This document shows positions 51,027-58,192 of a stretch of 64,000 nucleotides of DNA, piece by piece. The position numbers and the translations under genes are program-made. The stretch is from NCBI RefSeq assembly GCF_041107455.1, contig NZ_JBGBPY010000001.1:2728001-2792000 (forward strand). Reading direction: 5' to 3'. This DNA comes from Rhodanobacter humi (GTDB taxonomy: Bacteria; Pseudomonadota; Gammaproteobacteria; Xanthomonadales; Rhodanobacteraceae). The first letter of the stretch is position 1, and each line of letters opens with the position of its first letter. The notes under the pieces were generated by a model that saw only the letters and a program-made list of their open reading frames with translations, was not told the DNA's origin and searched no databases.

Positions 51027-51427
51027 GTTGATTCCTCAGTGGCACAGCCGGGCGGCTGCGATTGGGAACGCTACGCCTCGACAAAAATAAGTGCAAGTGA
51101 TTGTTTTTGTTGTTATTTTCACAACAGCAACTGTTGCTATTTCCGCACCAGATAGCCAGCTTAAACCCGACCCGCCTCGCGGGCGCGTGTGCGTGAAGAA
51201 GTCCGCACCGCATAGCCCTCACGACTCCGGGCGGCCCTGTCGGCGCCCGAATCGACACGGCCTACTGCTATGAGAAGAGTAGGCGGTCCGTCGTAGGTCG
51301 ATGGTTATCGCGAGATATTCACGTTATAATACAATCAGTTACCGACTATTGCCCACCGTGCAAGGCTATTCAAAAGGCAACATAAGGCAACAAAGGACCA
51401 CATTCCCACCTTGCGGACGCCACCCCG
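51027..51427. promoter_or_regulatory. Divergent control region of the element: palindrome, -10 box and AGGCAAC tandem
   Basis: This 401-bp AT-richer gap holds no gene. Towards the leftward operon lies an exact palindrome, AGCAACTGTTGCT (51126-51138), amid repeated ACAAC/GTTGTT strings, and a lone GCGGAAA. Towards the rightward late-like genes are TATAAT (51325-51330) and a tandem AGGCAAC (51375-51381, 51385-51391). The arrangement suits a switch between leftward maintenance genes and rightward late genes. Confidence 0.55.
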
Positions 51428-52054
51428 ATGGACACCTTCCTTAGCAAACTGACCACCAAGCCCCGCGACGTGGTGCCGCTCCTGACAGCGCAGCTGGCCG
51501 CCGAGGCGGCAGACGTTTCGTCCGCCCGCCAAAAGTATGACGAGCTGGCGCTGGCCGTCGCTGACGGCCGGGCCGACGCCAAGGAGGCAGACAAGGCACA
51601 CGGCGCACTCACTGCCGCCAGTCAGCGCCACAGCCGCACAGCGCACACGCTGGAAGCTGCGCGGGCGCGGGCAGCGGAACAGGTGCGCGCCAAAGCGCGC
51701 GACGAACAAGACGCGGCGTTGTCGCATTGCGTCTCCCTGGCCGAACAGCGCGCCAAGACCGCCGACGCCACCCAGGCAGCGGCCAAGAATCTTGCCGAAA
51801 AAATCGCGGCGCAGCGTGAAGCCGAGATTGCACTGGAAATCGCGTTGCCTGCCGACTTCGGCACCGCACGCCGTGACGGCCTTTACCTTGAGGCCGACGA
51901 GCTGCGCGTTTCGGTCATTTCCGAATTCGACCGGTTGCACATGTTCGGTGGTCCGCCGCCTTGGCGCGAACATCGGCCGTTTGCCGTCAAGTTTCATGAG
52001 TCGGTGGACGTGATGCGCCGCCGCCGCGCGGACATCCTGGGGCTGGCCGAATGA
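51428..52054 (+). CDS. Coiled-coil element protein, first gene of late-like module
   Basis: A 208-aa, strongly helical Ala-rich protein (about 15-140 coiled coil, e.g. AKEADKAHGALTAASQRHSR, EKIAAQREAEIALEIAL). A compact C-terminus follows, with LRVSVISEFDRLHMFGGPPP and WREHRPFAVKF. I know no homologous family. The start ATG 51428 lies behind a candidate promoter, and the stop overlaps the next ATG by 4 bp. A virion-assembly or capsid-associated role is suggested only by its operon partners. Confidence 0.7.
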   Translation: MDTFLSKLTTKPRDVVPLLTAQLAAEAADVSSARQKYDELALAVADGRADAKEADKAHGALTAASQRHSRTAHTLEAARARAAEQVRAKARDEQDAALSHCVSLAEQRAKTADATQAAAKNLAEKIAAQREAEIALEIALPADFGTARRDGLYLEADELRVSVISEFDRLHMFGGPPPWREHRPFAVKFHESVDVMRRRRADILGLAE

Positions 52055-52683
52055 CCGACCAAGCACCCGCCGCAACCGGAGGCGCCGCGGCCACTGCAGC
52101 ACCCAACACGGTCACGCCCACCCCTGCCACCCTCAACACACCCAACGCCAGCGCCCTGCTGCCCCCTGCTGCAGCCGCCACTGCCAGCAGGGACACCGCC
52201 GATGCCGTCATGGCTCAGGCGCTCGTTGCTGGCGGCCACTGGACCGAGGAACAGGCCGCCGCCGCACTGGCCGAAGGGGACGCGGAGCACGAAGGCGAGG
52301 CCGCCGCGGAAGGCGCAGAACCGTTCAACCAATACGCCGCGCTTGCCGACATGAAATCGACACTCGACGCCGTTGGGATTGATGCCAAGGACGCCGGCGG
52401 CGCCGAATGCATCGTGAAGATGGGCTTGGCGCGTGCGCCGACGCCGGAGCAGAACGCCCAGGAATGCGCCGAAACCCTGCAGCACCTTGAAGGGATCTAC
52501 GGCCAAGAGAAAGCCGGCTGGATGGTCGAATGGGCTCGCCGCGAATTCCAGCACCTGGCCGCGGCGAATCCCAAGCTGGTTGACCTGGCCGAGCGCAGCG
52601 GCGCCGGCAACAACCTGGCGCTGATCAAGGCACTGGCGAATCGCGGCATGACCCGCCACTACAAAGCGTACTTCGGTAAGTGA
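52051..52683 (+). CDS. Scaffold-like/capsid-assembly-type protein
   Basis: A 210-aa protein with a low-complexity Ala/Thr/Pro head (1-55), an acidic middle (about 80-95) and a helical C-terminal domain. The end, GQEKAGWMVEWARREFQHLA and then SGAGNNLALIKALANRGM, resembles the C-terminal part of podophage-type capsid scaffolding proteins, where a GNNPALI-x-ALA pattern recurs. No protease or structural core is visible. If correct, it could redirect the size or assembly of a helper capsid. The assignment is by pattern only. Confidence 0.5.
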   Translation: MTDQAPAATGGAAATAAPNTVTPTPATLNTPNASALLPPAAAATASRDTADAVMAQALVAGGHWTEEQAAAALAEGDAEHEGEAAAEGAEPFNQYAALADMKSTLDAVGIDAKDAGGAECIVKMGLARAPTPEQNAQECAETLQHLEGIYGQEKAGWMVEWARREFQHLAAANPKLVDLAERSGAGNNLALIKALANRGMTRHYKAYFGK

Positions 52684-52684
52684 C

Positions 52685-53215
52685 ATGCCGCGGGAGCTGA
52701 CGCCACGACAGATCGCCTTCGTCGCCGCCTTCCAGACCGGAATGCCAGCCGCTCAGGCCGCCGTGCAAGCTGGCTATTCGCCGCGTTCCGCCAAGCACAC
52801 CGCGTACTCGCTCATGCACGACAACGTGCTGGTGCGCGCGGAGCTGGACAAGCTGCGCCAGAAGCTTGTCGCCGAAGCGGAATACAACGGCGCGAAGGCG
52901 ATGGCCGACTGTGAGAGCGGCATGGCGTTTGCGATCAAGACAGACAACGCTAACGCCTACGTTCGCGCCGTCGAATTGAAAATGCGCCTTACCGGTCTGC
53001 TGCGCGAAAAAGTCGACATCACGATAGAGCGTGTCGACCTGGCCGGCGCACTCGCTGAAGCCAGAGAGCGCGCTCAATTGCGACTCAGGTGCGACCCAGT
53101 GCAGCTGATAGAAGGCGACTTTGTTGCTGTGCCTGGCGTTGCGACCGATCGCCCAATTGATAGCGAATCAGCTGCGCGCGATTTCAACGCCAACGGCCTG
53201 GACTGGAACCTGTGA
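52685..53215 (+). CDS. terS: Terminase small subunit
   Basis: A 176-aa protein. The N-terminal helix-turn-helix, LTPRQIAFVAAFQTGMPAAQ and AAVQAGYSPRSAKHTAYSLM, followed by HDNVLVRAELDKLRQKLVAE, is the terminase small-subunit (Terminase_2-like) pattern that recognises packaging sites. The C-terminal part with EARERAQLRLRCDPVQLIEG is variable. There is no large subunit in the element. In SaPIs and other PICIs a satellite-encoded TerS diverts the helper's large terminase to satellite DNA, and I infer that role here. Confidence 0.82.
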   Translation: MPRELTPRQIAFVAAFQTGMPAAQAAVQAGYSPRSAKHTAYSLMHDNVLVRAELDKLRQKLVAEAEYNGAKAMADCESGMAFAIKTDNANAYVRAVELKMRLTGLLREKVDITIERVDLAGALAEARERAQLRLRCDPVQLIEGDFVAVPGVATDRPIDSESAARDFNANGLDWNL

Positions 53216-53371
53216 AACCCGTGGGTCCCATCACCACCAACGAAGGCCGGTGCGGATGGCCGGCACCCCCGGATTCTCGCGCTCAGTTTCACTCAGGGCC
53301 ATCTACACACCGGGCGCTGCGAAATTTTTTTAAATTTTATTTAGCCGTCCAAACCTCAATAGGCGAAATCA

Positions 53372-53683
53372 ATGACCACCCTCTACATCACTGAGCACGC
53401 CGGCCAAGTCCGAGACGCCGCCGGTTATCTGGTGCAGGGCACGCCGGTGCACCCTGCCACCGCTCAACAGACCGTGGCGATCGGCGCAAGCAGTGCCGCC
53501 TCGAACGTGCTCAACGCCAGCACTACGATTGTCGAACTGGTTTCGGATGTCGTGTGCTCGATCGCAGTAGGCACCGCGCCGGTCGCCACGGCTACCAGTC
53601 GCCGCCTGGCGGCCAACGTGCCTATACAAATCGGCGTGCCCGCCGGCAAAAACTACAAGATCGCAGTCATCACCAACAGTTAA
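53372..53683 (+). CDS. Small beta-rich virion-like protein
   Basis: A 103-aa Ala/Thr/Val-rich protein without charged clusters (TVAIGASSAASNVLNASTTI, VELVSDVVCSIAVGTAPVAT, then KNYKIAVITNS). Composition and predicted beta-sandwich resemble small head-decoration or head-fibre-like phage proteins. It lies 156 bp after terS; a poly-A/T stretch precedes it. Cannot be placed in a family with certainty. Confidence 0.6.
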   Translation: MTTLYITEHAGQVRDAAGYLVQGTPVHPATAQQTVAIGASSAASNVLNASTTIVELVSDVVCSIAVGTAPVATATSRRLAANVPIQIGVPAGKNYKIAVITNS

Positions 53684-53695
53684 GTGGAGCAATAC

Positions 53696-53971
53696 GTGGA
53701 TGATTTCGCGGCGCTACGTCGGCTGGTGGTCGCCACGGTGCAGGTGGCCGTCGTCGACGTTCGTTCCCTGGCGTCGCGCCAGAAGGAAAATCCGAACGCC
53801 GCACCGCGGAAGCGAGAGCGCAGCGCGCTCGCATGGATTCAGGACACCACGAGCCGCGCGCCCTTCACTCTGCGATGGTGTTGCGAGCTGATCGACCTGG
53901 ACTTCCGCAAGGTGCAAGCCGGTTTTCTCTCCTGGCTTCCCGTGCCTCCACAAACCGAATCAAGGAATTGA
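53696..53971 (+). CDS. Small phage-type protein with a WI...PF..C..L pattern
   Basis: About 91 aa from GTG 53696 (GGAG six bases upstream), starting 12 bp after the previous stop. It contains a basic linker, then SALAWIQDTTSRAPFTLRWC and CELIDLDFRKVQAGFLSWLP. The W-I, P-F, C-x-L-x-L-D pattern recurs in small uncharacterised phage and prophage proteins, and probably forms a helical DNA-binding module. Possible late regulator. Confidence 0.55.
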   Translation: MDDFAALRRLVVATVQVAVVDVRSLASRQKENPNAAPRKRERSALAWIQDTTSRAPFTLRWCCELIDLDFRKVQAGFLSWLPVPPQTESRN

Positions 53972-53972
53972 C

Positions 53973-55376
53973 ATGGGTTACCTGAACACCTCACCCGATG
54001 ACGACTACAACCTGCAGACGATGGCGCAGGGCGGCAACGTTACGACGGAACTACCCGGCGCCAGCGGTCTAGACGGCATGCTTACTGCGGTGCCCAAGGC
54101 GCTGACGGCGGCAGCCGGCGCCGTAGGCGGCCTGGCAAAAGACACGCTTTCCAATACGCCTATCGGCGAGTCGGTGGGCAACGCGATAGGCAGCATCGAC
54201 GCGCTGAACAGCAGCGCAAAGCAGCTGCTCGGCTACGAAACAATGCCGGAGTTCGATCCGCAGGCGCGCGCATCGGCCAACGCGGCGACGGCCGTCATGC
54301 AGCAGTGGGCGGCCACCGGTGAAGATCCGCGAATCACCGGCGCGCTTGGCCGTACGGTATTCGGCCCGGTGAAAGCGTTGGGCATTATCTCTGGTGCTAC
54401 GCCCGTGATCGGCCCTTGGGGCGCCGCGGCGTTGTACGGCAGCACCGAGGCGCACGACAGCTACCAGACAGACGTCGCCGCGGGCCTGGACCCGACGACG
54501 GCCGCGGAAAAGGCGGCGGTAACCGGCGCCACGTCGGCGGCTTTCGCTTCGGTGCCGATGTTTGGCAAAACGCTCATCAGCAAAGCCCTTTCCGGCATGA
54601 TCGTGAATCAGGCACTTGATGTGGGCGGCAGGGCTGCCACCTGGGGCGTTCTGAAAGCCAACGGGTACGATGTGGCGGCGGACCAGCAAAAGATTTTCGA
54701 CATGGATTCGTTGCGCGCGGACATCTTGATGGGCCTGGCGTTCGGCGTGCACAGTCACTGGGCAGAAACCCGCGGCATCAAGCCCGCTGACGTAAACCCC
54801 GCGGACGTCGACACGTCGGCCGCGGTGCTGGCACAGAACCACTTTGAACGATCATCGACGGGAGTTGCCGTCGACCCCGCCGCGGCCAACACGCACGTGC
54901 GCGTCATGTCCGAGGCGCTGGACAGCGTGGCCAACGGCGACACGCCGAAGGTATCCGCGGACGACGCGCAGACCCTGGCAGAGGGCACGCTGCGCGATCC
55001 CAGCCACGACACGGCGGCAATGATCACGGAAGCGGCGCATGCCGAACTGCCGGGCTTCACGGACGCCATCGCGCCGATCGCCGAGATAGAGCCGCCGGCA
55101 CGCGCCGCCGGCGAGCCGCTGGGGCAGATCCCACCGGATGCGGAAGGCAAGCCCGCACCCGTGCAATTCGACTCGCCCACGCAATACCGCGTCGACCGGC
55201 TGACCAGTCAATATGGTGACATGCTTGTGCCGGATCCCGATGGGGAGCCTGGCAACACGATTTCAGTGTCGCAGCTGACGCAGCGCATGCAACAGGAACT
55301 GGTCGATGCCGATGCGATGGGTCGCGCGCACGAGATGGCTGCGGCGTGCTTCGCTGCTACCGGCGGCGCCTCGTAA
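53973..55376 (+). CDS. Large element protein, possible virion ejection/internal protein
   Basis: A 467-aa protein. The N-terminal part is Gly/Ala/Thr-rich with amphipathic helices (LTAVPKALTAAAGAVGGLAK). A hydrophobic middle, ALGIISGATPVIGPWGAAAL and VTGATSAAFASVPMFGKTLI (about 128-210), could insert in a membrane. The C-terminal part is acidic and disordered. This layout resembles fragments of internal virion (ejection) proteins of podophages that help DNA cross the envelope. No lysozyme or peptidase site is seen. ATG 53973 immediately follows the previous stop. Confidence 0.5.
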   Translation: MGYLNTSPDDDYNLQTMAQGGNVTTELPGASGLDGMLTAVPKALTAAAGAVGGLAKDTLSNTPIGESVGNAIGSIDALNSSAKQLLGYETMPEFDPQARASANAATAVMQQWAATGEDPRITGALGRTVFGPVKALGIISGATPVIGPWGAAALYGSTEAHDSYQTDVAAGLDPTTAAEKAAVTGATSAAFASVPMFGKTLISKALSGMIVNQALDVGGRAATWGVLKANGYDVAADQQKIFDMDSLRADILMGLAFGVHSHWAETRGIKPADVNPADVDTSAAVLAQNHFERSSTGVAVDPAAANTHVRVMSEALDSVANGDTPKVSADDAQTLAEGTLRDPSHDTAAMITEAAHAELPGFTDAIAPIAEIEPPARAAGEPLGQIPPDAEGKPAPVQFDSPTQYRVDRLTSQYGDMLVPDPDGEPGNTISVSQLTQRMQQELVDADAMGRAHEMAAACFAATGGAS

Positions 55377-55524
55377 AACAGGAACCCGCTATACGTCGAC
55401 AAACATCGGGCACACACGGGCGGGCTCAGATGCGCCATGCGCTATGCTCGCTTGGTCGAGGACGCGGCGCACACCACGGCAGCAAAAACGGTCGACTGTG
55501 TGTCGGCCAACTGGGGAGATGACA

Positions 55525-55644
55525 ATGGACGCGATCACGCATGCCGGCTTGGTTGGCTTCGTTGCGGGAGCTTCAGCGCTTGCTGGACACTACACATGGA
55601 AAGCGATTGTGGCTGCGTGGCGCAAACGCGCGGCGAAGCCGTGA
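55525..55644 (+). CDS. Tiny single-TM protein, 39 aa
   Basis: ATG 55525 has GGAG six bases upstream. The product MDAITHAGLVGFVAGASALA plus HYTWKAIVAAWRKRAAKP has one membrane helix and a basic C-terminus. Its stop overlaps the ATG of the next gene (TGATG). Holin, pinholin or coat-like roles are all conceivable. Confidence 0.55.
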   Translation: MDAITHAGLVGFVAGASALAGHYTWKAIVAAWRKRAAKP

Positions 55645-55799
55645 TGGACTTCGTAACCGTTTGGGTTCAATGGCACGGCGCCGCTATTTTGCTGGGGCTG
55701 GCGTTGGGCGGGGGCTCGTGGCTGGGTGACTGGATCCGTCGCAAACTGCGCGCCAAGCCAAGTCCTCCGCCAGAATCTGACGTGCCGTCCCATCGGTGA
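55644..55799 (+). CDS. Tiny single-TM protein, 51 aa
   Basis: MDFVTVWVQWHGAAILLGLA and LGGGSWLGDWIRRKLRAK form one membrane helix with a basic, then Pro-rich tail. Translation should be coupled to the 39-aa gene by the 1-base overlap. Paired tiny membrane proteins at the end of a late operon suggest holin/antiholin-like lysis control, unproven. Confidence 0.55.
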   Translation: MDFVTVWVQWHGAAILLGLALGGGSWLGDWIRRKLRAKPSPPPESDVPSHR

Positions 55800-56436
55800 G
55801 CACGTCGTCCTGCCCGCCCTTCGAAGTAGCTCAATACCAAAACGAAACAGCACCACGCTACCGTACAACCCCAGGTGGTGCTTGCTGCCCTCCACTGCGC
55901 CTAGGTGGGTGATCTATGCAGCGTCCGATGTGTCGAACGATTCCAGTGCGTACCTGGTCGCGAGATAGAGCCCGATCACGCCTACCTCGATGCTGCCGGT
56001 GGCCCGCACCGCAGCGACCAGTTCCTGGTCGGTGCAGCTGAAGCAGCCGCACCAATGCGCACGGCTCAGCCGGTTGCGGAGATTGATCTGCTCGCCCGCA
56101 CTTGCCTTCACGCCGTGGCGCTCATAGTGCGAATGCACCACAGACCGCTTTCGTTCTGCTTGACGGCATAGACGATCATGAGCGGCACCCATGCAAGGGA
56201 AGTCGCCCCGGTCATCGGTCCGCGCTGACAGAGGGCTGTCTGGGCCTGACTCGCGGGGCAGGACCCAGATTGCTCGCGCAAACCAGGAGGTTAGAATCGG
56301 CTGAAAGCCCGGCGACGTGTAGGCGTTCGCCCTAGCCGTATCACCACACAAGGGGCAAACGGATGCAGCACACCCTTAGGGTCGCGTGCACGCGCCGGAT
56401 CCAGGTACGGCCATCCGCCAATCGGAGCGGTAGCCC
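55800..56436. other. 637-bp stretch without a confident gene
   Basis: Both strands have only poor open frames. A 23-codon leftward frame begins at 56179 (MIVYAVKQNESGLWCIRTMS), and another leftward frame ends with a hydrophobic segment (SIEVGVIGLYLATRYALESF) near 55917-55976. They may be parts of a decayed gene. No promoter or terminator is clear. Confidence 0.4.
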
Positions 56437-56889
56437 ATGACATCTCCAATCGGAGAGATTGTGTGGACTCCCGTGCGACTCGGTTTGCGGAGATATCGCT
56501 GCGAGTGGGAAGTGAGAGAGTCGGGCGCGATTTTCCTCGCCGGCGCCACTCATCGCGGCCGCGTTGCAACCGGGAAACAGCGGGAAGAACTTTTCGTCCG
56601 CGGCCTGACGTGGAGATTTGAGCGCGAGCTCTTGGACCGGGTACTAGATAACCCGCAACGCGCAGACTTTTGGCGCAGGCAAGCCGAAGTTAAACGGGCC
56701 GTGCGCCTTGTGTTCGGGTGGCTCATTCTGGCAGCCCTGGTAGCCTCTATCTGGCTCCGACATCCGTTCTGGCACCGCCTAGGACCGGAGCTAGGAGATG
56801 CCGCTTGGATCGCGACGATGGGCGCGATTGTCTTCTTGGCACTTCGTTTGCGGGCCATCACGCTGCGTGCCTTGCGGGTCGAGCTGTAA
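56437..56889 (+). CDS. Unknown membrane protein of the cargo region, 150 aa
   Basis: A basic N-terminal domain (RRYRCEWEVRESGAIFLAGA, RFERELLDRVLDNPQRADFW) is followed by two TM helices (about 88-106 and 119-140) and a short Arg/Leu-rich end. No family is recognised. It lies in the right-end cargo zone, rightward and separate from the late-like operon. Confidence 0.6.
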   Translation: MTSPIGEIVWTPVRLGLRRYRCEWEVRESGAIFLAGATHRGRVATGKQREELFVRGLTWRFERELLDRVLDNPQRADFWRRQAEVKRAVRLVFGWLILAALVASIWLRHPFWHRLGPELGDAAWIATMGAIVFLALRLRAITLRALRVEL

Positions 56890-57160
56890 TTGACGCAGCG
56901 ATTAGAGCCCCGGCATCGGTTAGGCCCAGCCGAACACATTGCGCATCTGGTCCGGCGGCACAGCCTACGATCGCCAGTCGGCCAGCAGATCATAGGAAAA
57001 GGATTTCGCGCGGTGGACTTTGCGGGCCATCGCCGCGGGGTAGCGGCGTGGTGTCTCATGGCGTGACCTGATCGTTGGGGACGACGCACACCGCAGCAAG
57101 ATTCGCCGAATCCGGAGAGCGCCAGCATGCGGTCGCTGTTATGGATGGATATTTAGCGGG

Positions 57161-57691
57161 CTACCTGCGCCGCTTATTTTTATGCCGGCTCTTGATCAGG
57201 TGCGCGCCCATGTTGTGTTCGCGAACAAAATCTATCGGCTTGTGGGAGGGAACGCGGTAACTCATCACCGTCTTTCCGCCCACGTTAGTGATTGCAAAGT
57301 CGCCAGCGCAGATAATGTCCATTCCAATGAGCATATCGATGCCCGAAATGTTTCCCCGGGACACCGTCATGCCGGGAAAACCGACCCCATTAGGTAGCTT
57401 CACTGCAACAAAGAAGGTCTCGGTCAGATGCTCGCCGTTAGCGGTATTGGCGCGGGTTAGCCCGGTGGGCAATAACCCAAGCTTGTCGACCACCGCTTGG
57501 GTGATGACGGTTTGCGTGGCACCCGTATCCCAAATGGCGTTGAACAAGTGCGACTGCTGCTGCGCAGGTGGATTTAGCGGGTCAAATCCAACCATGACTT
57601 CGCATTGCGTCGGAATGACGTTCGAACGGCCATCAAAAGTAACGGTGAGGCACTGGTGCTGCGGTCCTTGCTGCCGGGGTTTGTCCGTCAT
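57161..57691 (-). CDS. Retropepsin-like aspartic protease
   Basis: A 176-aa protein with a clan AA aspartic protease domain: NAIWDTGATQTVITQAVVDK (DTGA active site, about 50-69), MTVSRGNISGIDMLIGMDII (the second psi-loop-like ILIGMD pattern, about 108-127), and FAITNVGGKTVMSYRVPS. One DTG per chain implies a retropepsin-type homodimer. There is no signal peptide, so it is cytosolic. Its ATG overlaps the stop of the upstream DUF5678-like gene by 4 bp, so the two are a unit. Natural substrate unknown; located next to attR where satellites carry cargo. Confidence 0.85.
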   Translation of the reverse strand: MTDKPRQQGPQHQCLTVTFDGRSNVIPTQCEVMVGFDPLNPPAQQQSHLFNAIWDTGATQTVITQAVVDKLGLLPTGLTRANTANGEHLTETFFVAVKLPNGVGFPGMTVSRGNISGIDMLIGMDIICAGDFAITNVGGKTVMSYRVPSHKPIDFVREHNMGAHLIKSRHKNKRRR

Positions 57692-57969
57692 CCGTGAACA
57701 GCCACCCGCGAATAGAAGGTCTGCGACGTGGAATCATCTCCGGGCCGAACCTGCTGCACGAGAAAATTTCCATAACCGTACTTCTCGCTCGCCGAGGTCG
57801 TGGCCTTTATGACGTCGTCGTAGATACCGACAACTTTTTGGCCCGAGATGACGACAACCTTTCCATCATATTCCTTCACCAACTCTCGCTGATGCGCGAT
57901 GAAATAGTCGAAATCTTTGCGGAGTTCCGTACTCACGTCGGCTTGGCTCTTTGGCAGTTGGTCATTCAT
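57688..57969 (-). CDS. DUF5678-like small protein coupled to the retropepsin gene
   Basis: A 93-aa protein: ELRKDFDYFIAHQRELVKEY, DGKVVVISGQKVVGIYDDVI, then KYGYGNFLVQQVRPGDDSTS and QTFYSRV. This matches the DUF5678 pattern (HQxELxxxYxGKVVxI, F-x-V-x-x-V-x-P-G). I chose ATG 57969 (MNDQLPKS) over an upstream ATG with unrelated residues. The ATGA overlap with the protease gene suggests a functional pair, possibly protease plus substrate or inhibitor. Confidence 0.75.
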   Translation of the reverse strand: MNDQLPKSQADVSTELRKDFDYFIAHQRELVKEYDGKVVVISGQKVVGIYDDVIKATTSASEKYGYGNFLVQQVRPGDDSTSQTFYSRVAVHG

Positions 57970-58125
57970 GGGCAAGACTTCGACAGAGAACCGAAGCCCG
58001 TTGTGCAGCATGCAACCATAACATGGCGTTAATAGCACAACAATTCAACAAACACCAAACGCCCCAGAACAATATCGCTCAAGGTTAAGAGCGGCAGATC
58101 GCTGTGGAACTTGAGCGCTGCCTGG

Positions 58126-58147
58126 ATGTTGCCTAGATGTTGCCTAT
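58126..58147. repeat. Tandem 11-bp repeat GATGTTGCCTA near attR
   Basis: GATGTTGCCTA occurs twice in a row (the second ends TATA, one mismatch at the edge), about 75 bp inside attR. The GTTGCCT core is shared with two sites near attL and two upstream of the late-like module, fitting integrase arm-type sites. Confidence 0.6.
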
Positions 58148-58192
58148 AGACTGCGCATTCGACCGCAATCCGTCGTAATTCATTGTTTTTAT

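Noticed and set aside
55914-56351. Leftward 145-codon frame in the cargo gap
   Set aside because: Mixed composition, no ribosome-binding site, and only its last 30 codons look protein-like; possibly decayed.
56920-57030. Leftward 37-codon frame MARKVHRAKSFSYDLLADW with one in-frame TAG (56965-56967) and then AVPPDQMRNVFGWA
   Set aside because: It looks like a small gene broken by a nonsense change, but it is too short to support without homologues.
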